Source: Paraburkholderia antibiotica
Lineage (GTDB): Bacteria; Pseudomonadota; Gammaproteobacteria; Burkholderiales; Burkholderiaceae
DNA: 64,000 bases
NCBI RefSeq assembly: GCF_012927125.1
Contig: NZ_JABBFZ010000002.1
Coordinates: 124,001 to 188,000 of the forward strand
Reading direction: 5' to 3'
Each line of letters begins with the position of its first letter. The first letter of the stretch is position 1. A model generated the notes under the pieces. That model was not told where the DNA came from. It saw only the letters and a list, made by a program, of their open reading frames with translations, and did not search any database. The translations under genes and the position numbers were made by a program. Of this stretch, positions 7,499 through 17,407 are shown piece by piece.

Positions 7499-8089
7499 AT
7501 GAAAAAATACGCGCGATTCGCCACCTGTCTGTCCACGCTTTCATTTTCGTTTCCGTTTGCGCTTGCCTGCGCGGGTGGGGTCGCGCTGCTCGCGGGCTGC
7601 GCCGGCAACAGCCCGACATCGGCGGATCTTCTGCCCGCGCGTCCCGCGCAAGAGGTGCTCGATCGGTGCCTCGCGGGTCTCGCGCCGGCCGGCACGCCGC
7701 CGCCCTCCGCGCAAAGCCTCGATGAATCGCAATGGCGGCGTTATGTTGCCTGTGCGATCGGCAGCAATCTGCATGCCGCGCGCGATCAGGTGAGCGACAA
7801 CCCCGAGGCGATCGTCGAAGTGCGCGTCGAGCCGGACGGCATGATCGGTTCGATCCGGCGCGTCGGCAGCAGCGGCAATGCCGCGTGGGATCGCGCGGTC
7901 GATCGTTCGATTGGCGCGACGCCCGCGCTACAGCCCGCGCCGGCGGGTCACCAGGTGGCGAGAATGGAGCTGCATTTCCGGCCCTTCAAGGCTGCGCTCG
8001 GGATGAATTCCGCCGGCGGACTCAGCGACGAGAGCCACTGGTCGTGGCATCGCTGTATTACCGTGCACGGCACGGCTGCCTGCAATTAG
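7499..8089 (+). CDS. Lipoprotein with TonB/TolA C-terminal-like domain
   Basis: 196 residues. A signal sequence ends in the lipobox LLAGC, predicting an acylated cysteine near residue 35. The body (EAIVEVRVEPDGMIGSIRRV followed by SSGNAAWDRAVDRSI) has the beta-alpha pattern of the TonB/TolA C-terminal fold. This suggests an outer-membrane-linked periplasmic protein that contacts envelope partners, not an energy transducer, because the N-terminal helix and proline-rich spacer are missing. The ribosome site GGGGAT precedes the ATG. It stands alone, and its role is unknown. Confidence 0.75.
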   Translation: MKKYARFATCLSTLSFSFPFALACAGGVALLAGCAGNSPTSADLLPARPAQEVLDRCLAGLAPAGTPPPSAQSLDESQWRRYVACAIGSNLHAARDQVSDNPEAIVEVRVEPDGMIGSIRRVGSSGNAAWDRAVDRSIGATPALQPAPAGHQVARMELHFRPFKAALGMNSAGGLSDESHWSWHRCITVHGTAACN

Positions 8090-8254
8090 GCGGGCGCGCG
8101 GATAACGGGCGGCCGAGGAGAACAGCGAGGCCAGCATGATCGGGCGCGGGGCAATTCGCCGTTAAGCAGGTCAAACAACGGCCAATTCCGGAATTAGTAG
8201 TAAGTCCCCAAACCGTAAGATCGTTATGTACCTGTTAGTGAAACGTTGGCCCGC

Positions 8255-8626
8255 ATGCTAGATCTACCTCTTTCCGATGACGCCTGGGCGCGTATCAGTC
8301 ATTTATTCGAACCGGTGCCGAACAAACGTTTCGGCCGACCGGCGCGACCGCCACGCGAAATCATCAATGCGATCCTCTGGATCCTCACGCGCGGCGAAAA
8401 ATGGCATCGGCTGCCCGCGACGTTTCCGCCGTCGCAGACGTGCTACATCAAGTGGCTGCAATGGCGTCGCAGCGGTTTGATGAGCGCGATTCTCGACGCG
8501 CTCGAACTGGCTGAATGCGCGGCCGCTTCGTCCGATGCAATGGCCACAACGGCCACGACGGAAGAACCGGAAACGCGGGAAGGGCAGGAAGCCGCGCAGC
8601 CGGAAGAATCTCAAACCGAAGCCTGA
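8255..8626 (+). CDS. Orphan IS5-type transposase N-terminal (DUF4096-like) protein
   Basis: 123 residues. Residues 1-85 fit the insertion-sequence DUF4096 domain (LPLSDDAWARISHLFEP, GRPARPPREIINAILWIL, RGEKWHRLP, CYIKWLQWRRSGL). In IS5-group elements this domain precedes the DDE catalytic domain, which is absent here. Instead there is a tail of about 40 residues rich in A, T, E and Q. No terminal inverted repeats or target duplication are seen nearby. It is either a decayed element or a domesticated DNA-binding domain. The intact reading frame and novel tail lean towards the second, without proof. Confidence 0.65.
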   Translation: MLDLPLSDDAWARISHLFEPVPNKRFGRPARPPREIINAILWILTRGEKWHRLPATFPPSQTCYIKWLQWRRSGLMSAILDALELAECAAASSDAMATTATTEEPETREGQEAAQPEESQTEA

Positions 8627-8991
8627 AGCCAGGGCGCCGCGAGCTCGGCGCCGCAGCTTCGAATCGAAGCGTCACGTGCGACACGCCACGAGCAACGCTC
8701 TGCAAGCGAAGTGTCGAACGAACGAAGCACCGCACGCAAAGCTCCATAAGCGAAGCGCCACAAGCACTGCGCGCTCGCCCCTCCCCCTCGCGCCCCCTTC
8801 GCAAAGCAACGCACCCTTACCGCTTTCGACGCTTTTTGCACCATCGCCGGTAATGCGGCTTATATTGATGTCAGGGACACGTGCCCGCGACGCACTGCCG
8901 CGCGAACTGCATCGGCATGGCGGCTACGGGTATGATGCCGGGCGCAGCGCGTCCGCGCTTCCCTAGCCGCATTTCCGTCACGAGAGCCATC
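8627..8991. other. 365-bp intergenic region, no gene seen
   Basis: No supported coding frame occurs here. The first half is rich in GCGAAG/CGAACG-like words, and the second half leads into the small membrane protein at 8992. No convincing promoter or terminator was found. Confidence 0.4.
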
Positions 8992-9258
8992 ATGCCTGCC
9001 CAACACGACCAAGCCCCCGGCACGCACACCCCGCCGGACAAGGCCAAGCGCAAGACGCTGTCCCTGACCGCGCGCAATCTGCTGATGGTGCTCATCGGCG
9101 TGATCGTGTTCGCGATCGTGGCCGGCGTCGTGCTGTACGACCCGATCATGTACGGCGACCAGATTCCGAACTTCGGCATCATCCTGATGCTGACGGTGCC
9201 GGTGATCGCGGGCGTCGCGTTTCGCGTCGGCGTCGACGCGTGGCTCGATCGCGAGTAA
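8992..9258 (+). CDS. Small two-helix membrane protein
   Basis: 88 residues. A polar N-terminal segment with K and R is followed by two hydrophobic stretches (about 28-46 and 60-76: LLMVLIGVIVFAIVAGVVL and FGIILMLTVPVIAGVAF). This predicts an inner membrane hairpin with cytoplasmic ends. No family is recognised. The ATG at 8992 is used because the longer frame upstream has no membrane-protein character. The gene ends 29 bp from the convergent kinase gene. Confidence 0.6.
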   Translation: MPAQHDQAPGTHTPPDKAKRKTLSLTARNLLMVLIGVIVFAIVAGVVLYDPIMYGDQIPNFGIILMLTVPVIAGVAFRVGVDAWLDRE

Positions 9259-9287
9259 GCGCAGCGCGGCGGCGTGCCGTCGCTACG

Positions 9288-10655
9288 TTACGCGCGCAGC
9301 GGTAGCACGACCCGCACTTCGAGGCCGCCGCCGTCGCGCGCATGAAACTGCAGGCTGCCGCCATGCAGCCGCGCGATCCGCTCGACGATCGATAGCCCCA
9401 GCCCCGTCCCGCCGCTATGCGCGCGCGCATTCCGGCCGCGCTGGAACGGCGCCCTCAGCTTCTCCAGTTCCTCCACCGTCAGGCCCTTGCCGCGATCGCC
9501 GACCGCGACCGTCACCGCGTCGCGCTCGGCCCACGTGCGCACGGCCAGTCCCGTGCCGCCATAGACGATCGCGTTCTGCATCAGATTCATCAGCAATCGC
9601 ATCATGCTGATCGGCCGATACGGAACCTCCGGCAACACGCCCAGCGACAACTCGAACTCGTGCCCGAGCCCCGCGAAATCGCCGGCCAGCCGCTCGATCA
9701 GCGCATTCAGATCGCCGGGCTGCGCCTCCTCGCGCTCGCCGCTGCCCGCGTAGTCCATAAACTGCTGCAGGATCGTGTCGATCTGGTCCAGATACGATTC
9801 GGCGGCCACCACGAAGCTGCTGTCGGCACCATCCGGCAGCGCCATCGCCATCGATAGCCGCAGCTTGGTCAACGGCGTGCGGATGTCGTGCGAGATGCCG
9901 GCGAGCATCAACGCGCGCGTCGCCTCGGCTTCCTGTAACGCATGCGTCATCTGATTGAAAGCACAGCCGACCGCGGCGATTTCGGCCGGGCCATCGGTCG
10001 GCAACGGCGCGGGCGTTTCGCCGGCGCTCACGCGGCGCGCCGCGCCCGTCAGTTCGCGCAGCGGCTCGTTCAGATGCAGCTGGATCGCGTAACCGGCCAG
10101 CGCCGCGAGCACGCCGAGCCCGAGCGACAGGAAGATCGCCGCTTCGAGTCCGCTGCCTTGCGCGTCGGCGGGAATCGGCAGCGCGATCCAGTAGGGCTGA
10201 TTCGGCGCATCGCCCACACCGGCCGCACTGGCCGCTGGCGCATGCATGCGAATCCACAGCCGCTGCGCGCCCTCGGTCTGCCAGCGCGCCGGCATATCGG
10301 CGGGTAAATGCTTTTGCAGGCTGTCGAGAAACACGCCGCGCTGATAGCTGCGATACGCGCGCAGCCAATCGCGCGGCGGCGCGGCGGCGGCTTCGGGCGG
10401 CAACTGCTCGCGCGCGTCGAGACGCGCGTTCAACGCGGCGCGCGATGCGGGCGGCGTCGCGGCGAGCAGGTTGTCGAGCGTGGTCACGTAGCTCGCGAAC
10501 ACGGCCGCCGCCCGTTCGACGCGCGGGCGCTGCACGTAATGCAGCAGCACGACGATCGAGCAGATCTGGCTCAGCATCACCAGCACGATCAGCAGCACGA
10601 TGTTGCGCGCGAGCAGCGTGCGCGGCAGCAGTCTTCGCCAGAACGGGCGCGTCAT
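9288..10655 (-). CDS. Sensor histidine kinase of efflux system 1 (EnvZ-like)
   Basis: 455 residues. The first membrane helix is at about 17-40, followed by a periplasmic sensing region of about 130 residues, a second helix at about 172-192, a HAMP linker, the phosphoacceptor motif SHDIRTPLT with H256, the N box NLMQNAIVYGG and the ATP-lid motifs DRGKG and GTGLGLSIV. The ATG overlaps the response regulator stop (ATGA), so the pair is translationally coupled. The layout resembles EnvZ/RstB. It is the last gene of the OMF-MFP-RND-regulator-kinase cluster and probably controls that efflux system. The signal is unknown. Confidence 0.9.
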   Translation of the reverse strand: MTRPFWRRLLPRTLLARNIVLLIVLVMLSQICSIVVLLHYVQRPRVERAAAVFASYVTTLDNLLAATPPASRAALNARLDAREQLPPEAAAAPPRDWLRAYRSYQRGVFLDSLQKHLPADMPARWQTEGAQRLWIRMHAPAASAAGVGDAPNQPYWIALPIPADAQGSGLEAAIFLSLGLGVLAALAGYAIQLHLNEPLRELTGAARRVSAGETPAPLPTDGPAEIAAVGCAFNQMTHALQEAEATRALMLAGISHDIRTPLTKLRLSMAMALPDGADSSFVVAAESYLDQIDTILQQFMDYAGSGEREEAQPGDLNALIERLAGDFAGLGHEFELSLGVLPEVPYRPISMMRLLMNLMQNAIVYGGTGLAVRTWAERDAVTVAVGDRGKGLTVEELEKLRAPFQRGRNARAHSGGTGLGLSIVERIARLHGGSLQFHARDGGGLEVRVVLPLRA

Positions 10656-11365
10656 GATTCGACATCGGCGGCGAGCATATAGCCGACGCCCCACACGGTC
10701 TTGATGAAACGCGGCTTCGACGGATCGGCCTCGACGATCTGCCGCAACCGCAACACCTGCACGTCGATGCTGCGATCGAGCGCGTCGTGGTCACGGCCGC
10801 GCGCCCGCGCGAGCAGGTTGTCGCGGCTCACCGCGCGATTCGGCGACGACGCGAGCGCGACCAGCAGCAGCATCTGCGCCGAATGAATCTCCAGCGGCTC
10901 GCCCGCGCGCGACAGTTGCTGCTTGCCGACGTCGAGCGTGAAGTCGCCGAAACGCACGCTTTGCGACGTCACGGTCGGGTCGCCGGCAGCCATCTTCTGA
11001 CGACGCAGCAGCGCGTTGATACGCGCGACCAGCTCGCGCGGCAGGAACGGTTTCGCGAGGTAGTCGTCGGCGCCGGTTTCGAGGCCGGTCACGCGATCGA
11101 GCGGATCGCCCTTCGCGGTCAGCATCAGGATCGGCAGCGTCTGCCCTTGCGCGCGCAGCTTCGCGCAGATTTCCAGGCCGTCCTCTTCGCCGATCATCAG
11201 ATCGAGAATCAGCAGATCGAACGGCTCGCGCTCCAGATAGCGATACAACCGCTTGCCGTCCTCGGCCGCGCGCACGTCGAAGCCGTGGCCGCGCAGAAAG
11301 CGCAGCAGCATGTTGCGCAGCTCGACTTCGTCGTCGAGCACGATGATCCTGGCGGGGCGTTCCAT
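10652..11365 (-). CDS. OmpR-family response regulator of efflux system 1
   Basis: 237 residues: a receiver domain (about 7-120, phospho-acceptor D55 in LLILDLMIGE, conserved K in YLAKPF) and a winged-helix DNA-binding domain (about 135-230, ending FIKTVWGVGYML). The ATG at 11365 has GAGGAGC upstream; a longer open frame beyond it belongs to no protein family. It lies 20 bp after the RND gene and is coupled to the kinase downstream. It probably activates or tunes its own efflux operon. Confidence 0.92.
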   Translation of the reverse strand: MERPARIIVLDDEVELRNMLLRFLRGHGFDVRAAEDGKRLYRYLEREPFDLLILDLMIGEEDGLEICAKLRAQGQTLPILMLTAKGDPLDRVTGLETGADDYLAKPFLPRELVARINALLRRQKMAAGDPTVTSQSVRFGDFTLDVGKQQLSRAGEPLEIHSAQMLLLVALASSPNRAVSRDNLLARARGRDHDALDRSIDVQVLRLRQIVEADPSKPRFIKTVWGVGYMLAADVES

Positions 11366-11385
11366 GCGCAAGCTCCTCGTAGCCG

Positions 11386-14300
11386 TTACGCGTCGTCGGG
11401 ATGCGCGCGGCGCGCCGCGTGACGTTCCGACCAGCGCTGCAATAGTACGTAGAACGACGGAATGAACAGCACGGCGATGCAGGTCGATGCGAGCATGCCG
11501 GAAAACACCGCGATGCCGAGCGAGCGCCGCGCGCTGGCGCTCGCGCCGGTCGCGATCACGAGCGGCACGACGCCCAGTATGAACGCAAACGACGTCATCA
11601 TGATCGGCCGCAAGCGCAGCCGCGCCGCTTCGATGGCCGCTTCGACGATGCCGACGCCCTGCGCGCGCAGATGTCGCGCGAACTCGACGATCAGGATTGC
11701 GTTCTTCGCCGATAGCGCAATCAGCAGCACCAGCCCGATCTGCGTGTACAGGTTGTTGGCGATGCCGAGCGCGGCCAGCGTGCCGGCCGTGCCGAGCAGC
11801 GCGAGCGGCACCGCGAGCACGACCGCGATCGGCAGCAGCCAGCTTTCGTATTGCGCGGCGAGCACGCAGTACACCAGCAGTACGCCGACTGCGAATACCC
11901 AGTACGCCGAATTGCCGACCAGTTTCTCCTGATACGACATCGCGGTCCACTCGTAGCCGATGCCCGCCGGCAGCACGCGCGCGGCTTCCTGCTCGAACGC
12001 GGCGATCGCGTCGCCGGTGCTGTAGCCGGCGGCCGGGTTGCCGTTGATCGCCGCGGCCGGAGCGAGGTTGTAGAGCGTCGCGACCGCGGGACCGAGCGAC
12101 GCGCGCGCGTCGACGAAGGTGCCGAGCTCGACCATATGGCCGCTGTTGCTGCGGATCTGCAGACGGCGGATATCGCCGGTTTCGCGGCGGAATGCGCCGT
12201 CCGCCTGCACGAACACCGGAAACGTATGATTGAACGCGGTGAACTGGTTCACGTAGCTCGAACCCACGTAGTCCTGCAGCAGATCGAACACGTTGCCGAC
12301 CGGCACCTGCAGCGACTCGGCCTTCGCGCGATCGAGCGTCAGCTCGACGGTCGGTACCGCCGCGCGAAACGGGCTGAACACGCGCTGCAATTCGGGGCGT
12401 TGCGCGACGCGCTCGATCAGTCGGTCGGTCGCTTCCTGCAAACGCGGGTAGTTCTGCGAACCGTCGGTCAGCATCACCTGCATCTGCACGCCGCCGCTGT
12501 TGCCGAGCCCCTGGATCGGCGGCGGCACGATCACGACCGAACGGATGTCGGGCAGCTTCGCGAGTTCGTCGTTCATGCGCAGATAGAGCGAGCGCAGATC
12601 CTCGCTTTTGCCGCGCTTACTCCAGTCGTCGAGCGTCACGTAGATCAGCGCGGAATTCGGCAGCGATGCGTTGTTGTCGAGCGGCGAGATACCGCCGATC
12701 GACACCACGTGGCTCACGCCCGGAATCGCGCCGATGCGCTTCCCGATCTGCCGGCTCGCGTCGCGCGTGCGCTCGAGCGAGGCCGCGTCCGCCAGTTGCG
12801 CGGCGATCAGCACGTAGCCCTGATCTTCGAGCGGAATGAAGCTGGTCGGCACGCGCGTGAGCAGATACGCGGAGCCCGCACCGAGCAGCAACGCGACGAC
12901 GACCGCGAGCCCGCAGCGCCGCACGAACCACGTCACGATGCGCAGATACACGCCCTCGACGCGCGCATAGCCCTTGTCGAACACGCGGTAGACGAGGTTC
13001 GGCTTGCCGGGCCGCGCGTGCCGCAGCCAGCGCACGCTTTGCACCGGCTTCAGCGTGACCGCGTTGATCGCGCTGATGACGGTGGTCGCGACCACCACCA
13101 GCGCGAACTGCCGGTACATCTGGCCGGTCACGCCGCCAAGAAACGCCGACGGCAGGAACACCGAAATCAGCACCAGCGTGATGCCGACGATCGGCCCGAG
13201 CAGTTCGTGCATCGCATCGATCGCGGCCTGCTTCGGCGTCTTGCCCTGCTCGATATGCTGCGTGATCCCTTCGACCACGACGATCGCGTCGTCGACCACG
13301 ATACCGATCGCGAGCACGATCGCGAACAGCGTCAGCAGATTGATCGAGAAGCCCATCAGGTAGATCGCGCCGAACGTGCCGACGATCGTCACCGGAATGG
13401 TCGTGGCCGGCACCAGCATCGCGCGCCAGTTCTGCAGGAACAGCAGGATCACCACCAGCACCAGCAGCGCCGCTTCGAACAACGTCTTGTACACGTCGAG
13501 CACCGACTGGTGCACGAAGGTGGTGGTGTCGAACGGCAACTGATAGCTGATGCCCTTCGGCATGTCCTTCGCGAGACGCGCCATCGTCGCCTTCACCGAC
13601 TCACCGACCTGCAACGCATTCGCTTCGGGTAACTGATAGATCGCGATGCCAGCGGCGGGACGGCCGTCGAGATTGAAGAACTGGCCGTAGCTCGACGAAC
13701 CGAGCTCGCTATGGCCGACGTCGCGAATCCGCACGAAGCGGCCGCCGTCGTTCGGATCGGCCTTGATGATGATGTTGTCGAACTCGGACGGCGTGGACAG
13801 CGCGCCTTGCATCGTCACCGTCAGCTGAAACGCCTGGCCGCCCGCGTTCGGTTCGGCGCCGAGCTGGCCCGCGCTGACGTCGCGGCTCTGGCTCTGGATC
13901 GCCTGCATCACGTCGGCGGCGCTCAGATTGCGCTGACTCAGCTTGCGCGGATCGAGCCACACCCGCATGCTGTATTGGCCAGTGCCGAACACGGTGACGT
14001 CGCCGACGCCGGGCAGCCGCGCGAGCGCGTCGCGCAGATTGATCACCGCGTAGTTGCCGAGAAACAGCGAGTCGTAGCGCGGGTCCGGCGATTCGAGCGT
14101 GTAGAGCTGCAGGATCGCGGTCGAGCGCTTACGTACGGTCACGCCCTGCTGCTGCACCGCCTGCGGCAATTGCGCGGTCGCCGCCGACACGCGGTTCTGC
14201 ACCAGCACCTGGGCCTTGTCGACGTCGGTGCCGACCGCGAACGTGACGGTCAGCGTGTAGGTGCCGTCGTTGGTGCTGGTCGACTGCATGTACAGCGCGT

Positions 14301-14520
14301 TTTCGACGCCGTTCACCTGCGCCTCGATCGGCAGCGCGACGCGGTTGATCAGCGTCGCCGCGCTGGCGCCCGGGAAGCGCGCCTGCACCTGCACGGTGGG
14401 CGGCGTGATCGGCGGATACTGCGCGATCGGCAGATTGATCAGCGCGACCGCGCCGAGCAGCATCACGATCAACGCGATCACGTTGGCGAAGACCGGACGC
14501 TCGACGAAGAAGCGGATCAT
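11386..14520 (-). CDS. RND multidrug efflux permease (HAE1 family)
   Basis: 1044 residues, the usual length for an AcrB/MexF-type inner membrane pump. The N-terminus MIRFFVERPVFANVIALIVM, the proton-relay motif VVDDAIVVVE in helix 4, a large porter domain and the C-terminal GIAVFSGMLASTCIAVLFIP are classic. It exports amphiphilic drugs or aromatic compounds by proton antiport through the tripartite complex with the adjacent adaptor and outer membrane factor. The ATG overlaps the adaptor stop (ATGA). Proximity to the phenol genes does not show that phenolics are substrates. Confidence 0.93.
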   Translation of the reverse strand: MIRFFVERPVFANVIALIVMLLGAVALINLPIAQYPPITPPTVQVQARFPGASAATLINRVALPIEAQVNGVENALYMQSTSTNDGTYTLTVTFAVGTDVDKAQVLVQNRVSAATAQLPQAVQQQGVTVRKRSTAILQLYTLESPDPRYDSLFLGNYAVINLRDALARLPGVGDVTVFGTGQYSMRVWLDPRKLSQRNLSAADVMQAIQSQSRDVSAGQLGAEPNAGGQAFQLTVTMQGALSTPSEFDNIIIKADPNDGGRFVRIRDVGHSELGSSSYGQFFNLDGRPAAGIAIYQLPEANALQVGESVKATMARLAKDMPKGISYQLPFDTTTFVHQSVLDVYKTLFEAALLVLVVILLFLQNWRAMLVPATTIPVTIVGTFGAIYLMGFSINLLTLFAIVLAIGIVVDDAIVVVEGITQHIEQGKTPKQAAIDAMHELLGPIVGITLVLISVFLPSAFLGGVTGQMYRQFALVVVATTVISAINAVTLKPVQSVRWLRHARPGKPNLVYRVFDKGYARVEGVYLRIVTWFVRRCGLAVVVALLLGAGSAYLLTRVPTSFIPLEDQGYVLIAAQLADAASLERTRDASRQIGKRIGAIPGVSHVVSIGGISPLDNNASLPNSALIYVTLDDWSKRGKSEDLRSLYLRMNDELAKLPDIRSVVIVPPPIQGLGNSGGVQMQVMLTDGSQNYPRLQEATDRLIERVAQRPELQRVFSPFRAAVPTVELTLDRAKAESLQVPVGNVFDLLQDYVGSSYVNQFTAFNHTFPVFVQADGAFRRETGDIRRLQIRSNSGHMVELGTFVDARASLGPAVATLYNLAPAAAINGNPAAGYSTGDAIAAFEQEAARVLPAGIGYEWTAMSYQEKLVGNSAYWVFAVGVLLVYCVLAAQYESWLLPIAVVLAVPLALLGTAGTLAALGIANNLYTQIGLVLLIALSAKNAILIVEFARHLRAQGVGIVEAAIEAARLRLRPIMMTSFAFILGVVPLVIATGASASARRSLGIAVFSGMLASTCIAVLFIPSFYVLLQRWSERHAARRAHPDDA

Positions 14521-15680
14521 GACTGGCCCTGCGCGGCGGCGTTCACCCGCACCTTGACGCCCAGCGACACCGCCAGCGCGCCGCCCGTCACGACCTGGTC
14601 GTGTGCGTCGAGGCCGCCCGGAATCGCGCGCAGCGAACCGAACAGACCGCCCGTCGTCACCGCGCGCTTCTCGATCACGCTTGCTTCGTTCACGACCAGC
14701 ACGAACGCGCCGGCCTGGTCGTGCTGCAACGCGCTATCGGGCACCAGCAGCGTCGTGTGCGGCGCGCCGGCCGGAATCCGCACTTCGACCGCCATGCCCG
14801 GAATCAGATGCGCGTCGCGATTCGCGATGTCGGCGCGCAGACGCAGCGTGCCGCTGTCGGCGTCGACGCGCGTATCGACGAATTCGAGCGCGGCGTCCTC
14901 GCCCGCCACGTCCGCCGGGTTGGCGGCGGACGCCGCGCCCGGCACGCCCACCCGCACCGTGCGCGGCGGCTGCGTGAAGAGACCGATGCGATTGGCGTCG
15001 CGCTCGTTCAACGTGAAATTCACGTACACCGGTTGAATGCGGTCGAGCGTCGCGAGCTTCGCCGAGTCGGAGCCGCCGACCAGATTGCCGACATCGAACG
15101 CACGTGCGCCGATGCGGCCCGCGAACGGCGCGCGCACGTCGGTATAGCTCAGATTGATGCGTGACATGTCGCGCTTCGCGCGCGCCTGGTCGCGGGTGGT
15201 TTGCGCCTTTTGCAGTGTCGATTCGGAAGTCGCGTTGTCGGCGGTCAGCTGTTTCTGGCGCGTCAGTTCCAGCTCGGCGTTATCGAGCGCGGACTGGTCG
15301 TACTGCAATTGCGCGCGATACGTGTCGGGCTCGATACGGAACAGCAACTGCCCCTGCTTGACGTAGCTGCCGTCTGTAAAGCCGATTTCCTTCAGCACGC
15401 CCTGCACGCGCGCGACTAGCGTGACCGTCGCCGACGGCGCGACCGTGCCGTTCAGCGCGATCTGATCGCGCACCTCGCGCGACTGTGGATGCACGACGCT
15501 GACTTGCGGCAACGCTGCGGCTGACGAAGCCGGCGCGTTGCCGTCGCGACACGCGGCGAGCGCGACAACTACGACGACTGCAACACCGGGCAGCGCGGCG
15601 AAGCGCGCGTGCCGAGCTGCCGTCGATTTCGCTTCGGGCCGCGCATCCCCCCGCCGAGGCCCGCTTCTGAGTTCGATCAT
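14517..15680 (-). CDS. RND periplasmic adaptor (membrane fusion) lipoprotein
   Basis: 387 residues. An Arg-rich start and a hydrophobic stretch end in a lipobox (ALAAC, cysteine near residue 39), predicting an inner-membrane-anchored lipoprotein. The order lipoyl half, alpha-hairpin (about 100-165, coiled-coil-like with many Q, R and A), second lipoyl half and beta-barrel (about 200-300) is that of AcrA/MexE adaptors. The frame opens at a GTG at 15695, but the ATG at 15680 is preferred because GGAG lies at ideal distance. It overlaps the pump start by 4 bases and lies 34 bp after the outer membrane factor. Confidence 0.9.
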   Translation of the reverse strand: MIELRSGPRRGDARPEAKSTAARHARFAALPGVAVVVVVALAACRDGNAPASSAAALPQVSVVHPQSREVRDQIALNGTVAPSATVTLVARVQGVLKEIGFTDGSYVKQGQLLFRIEPDTYRAQLQYDQSALDNAELELTRQKQLTADNATSESTLQKAQTTRDQARAKRDMSRINLSYTDVRAPFAGRIGARAFDVGNLVGGSDSAKLATLDRIQPVYVNFTLNERDANRIGLFTQPPRTVRVGVPGAASAANPADVAGEDAALEFVDTRVDADSGTLRLRADIANRDAHLIPGMAVEVRIPAGAPHTTLLVPDSALQHDQAGAFVLVVNEASVIEKRAVTTGGLFGSLRAIPGGLDAHDQVVTGGALAVSLGVKVRVNAAAQGQS

Positions 15681-15714
15681 CTTGTTGTTCTCCACGCCTC
15701 GTTAGCGATCCTGC

Positions 15715-17301
15715 CTATTTTTCCGCGGCCTCTCCACTACTGATTCCGCTGGCCCCCGCGCGCGCCAGCGGCGAATTCGCCGGCGGATTCAGCAGGCGTC
15801 CCCAGTCGGTGCGCTGCGCCATCTGCGCGGCGATCTGCTCGCTCACCACCTGCTGTCCCCGCGCAACTTCCCAGCCGCCACCGAGCGCGCGATACAACGA
15901 CACCGCCGCGAGCGCCGCGATCCCCTGGTTCTGCGCGAGCGAATCGCCGTCGCGCAACGCCGAGCGCGACGCATCGAGCACCGTGTCGTACGTGACGTCG
16001 CCCGAGCGATACTGCGCATTCGCGAGCTTCAGCGCGCGCTGCGATGCATCGACGGCGCGCGATGACGCGGCCAATGCATCGAGCGACGTGCGCAAGCCGG
16101 CAATCGCATCCTCGACTTCCTTCTGCGCCTGTAGCACCGTGTTCTGATAGTCGAACACCGCCTCCTGGAACGCCGCGTCCTGAATGCGTACCGCGTTCTT
16201 CAACTGACCGCGTTCGAGAATCGGCACCGAAATACCGGCTGAAAACAGCCCCAGCGTCTTGCTGCCCCATGGGTATAGACCGATGCCGTGCTGTTCGCCC
16301 GACGACATGCCGAACAGCCCCGTCAACGACAGCGACGGATACAGCTTGGCCTTCTGCACGCCGATCAGCGCGGATTGCGCGGCCGCGTTCAACGCCGCCT
16401 GGCGCACGTCGGGACGGCGCCGCAACAGATCGGCCGGAATCCCGGCATCGATCTGCGTCGGCGGAACGGGCACGGCGGAGCGGCCCTGCAATTGCGCGTC
16501 GACCGCGCTGACAGGATCGGCGAGCAGCACCGCGAGCGTGTCGCGATCCTGCGCGCGCGCCTTCACGAGCGGTGGAATCTGCGCCTCGGTTTCGGCAACA
16601 AGCGTCGCCGCCTGCTCGACATCGAGCTGGGTCGCGGCGCCGTGCCTGTAACGCGACTGCGTCAACGCGAGGCTCTGCTGCACCGATTTCAGGTTCTGTT
16701 GCGCGACCGCGATGCGTTGTTCAAGTGCGCGCAAATCGATGTACGCGTTGGCGACGTCGGCGAATAGCGACACCAGCGCGTTGTCGTACGCGGCCTCCGA
16801 CACGCGCAACTGCGCGCGATCCGATTCGATCTGGCGACGGTATTTGCCCCAGAAATCGAGCTCCCAGCCCGCGCTCACGTGCAGATGCTCCGCCCACAGA
16901 TGAGTGGGCGGAAACGGCCCGACGCCGCTCGTATTGATGTGGTTCGCGCCGCCCGACACGCTGCCCGACTGCGGCAGCAGATCCTGCTCGCTGATCGCGA
17001 GCTGCGCGCGCGCCTTGAAGATATGCAGTCCTGCAATCTGCAGCGACAGGTTGCGTTCGAGCGCGCGTTGCTCGAGCGCCGTCAGCACCGGATCGTCGAA
17101 TGCGGTCCACCAGGCCGCCTCGTTCGCGGGCGCGTGTTGCGCGGCGGCGGGCAGGCTCTCATACCACTGGTCTTCGAGCGTCACGTCCGGCTCTTTGAAG
17201 TCCGGCCCGACCGTCACGCAGCCGCCGAGCGCGAGACTCGCCGCGACCACGATGCACGCGGCGCCGACGAGACACGGAGAGCGGAACGGGACAGCTTTCA
17301 T
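15715..17301 (-). CDS. NodT-family outer membrane efflux lipoprotein (system 1)
   Basis: 528 residues. The signal peptide ends in the lipobox ALGGC, followed by VTVGPDFKEPD, typical of NodT/OprM outer membrane factors. Two similar coiled-coil/TolC halves follow (for example LSLQIAGLHIFKARAQLAIS and LKLANAQYRSGDVTYDTVLD). It forms the trimeric exit duct for the adaptor and pump encoded downstream. The ATG at 17301 gives a proper signal peptide. It is the first gene of the efflux operon, 106 bp after the EF-hand-like gene, and could have its own promoter. Confidence 0.9.
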   Translation of the reverse strand: MKAVPFRSPCLVGAACIVVAASLALGGCVTVGPDFKEPDVTLEDQWYESLPAAAQHAPANEAAWWTAFDDPVLTALEQRALERNLSLQIAGLHIFKARAQLAISEQDLLPQSGSVSGGANHINTSGVGPFPPTHLWAEHLHVSAGWELDFWGKYRRQIESDRAQLRVSEAAYDNALVSLFADVANAYIDLRALEQRIAVAQQNLKSVQQSLALTQSRYRHGAATQLDVEQAATLVAETEAQIPPLVKARAQDRDTLAVLLADPVSAVDAQLQGRSAVPVPPTQIDAGIPADLLRRRPDVRQAALNAAAQSALIGVQKAKLYPSLSLTGLFGMSSGEQHGIGLYPWGSKTLGLFSAGISVPILERGQLKNAVRIQDAAFQEAVFDYQNTVLQAQKEVEDAIAGLRTSLDALAASSRAVDASQRALKLANAQYRSGDVTYDTVLDASRSALRDGDSLAQNQGIAALAAVSLYRALGGGWEVARGQQVVSEQIAAQMAQRTDWGRLLNPPANSPLARAGASGISSGEAAEK

Positions 17302-17407
17302 CGCACGGTCCTGTTGTGGGTGTCGGGCTACGGCCGGGGTCCGGGACAATGGGCCACGACGCGCCACGCGGCCACGTCCCCTACGATCCCGCCGATATCC
17401 GCGCCGC

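Noticed and set aside
11851..13632. Long plus-strand frame (593 codons) opposite the system 1 pump
   Set aside because: Same shadow character (R, H, D and Q rich) and no ribosome site or family motif.
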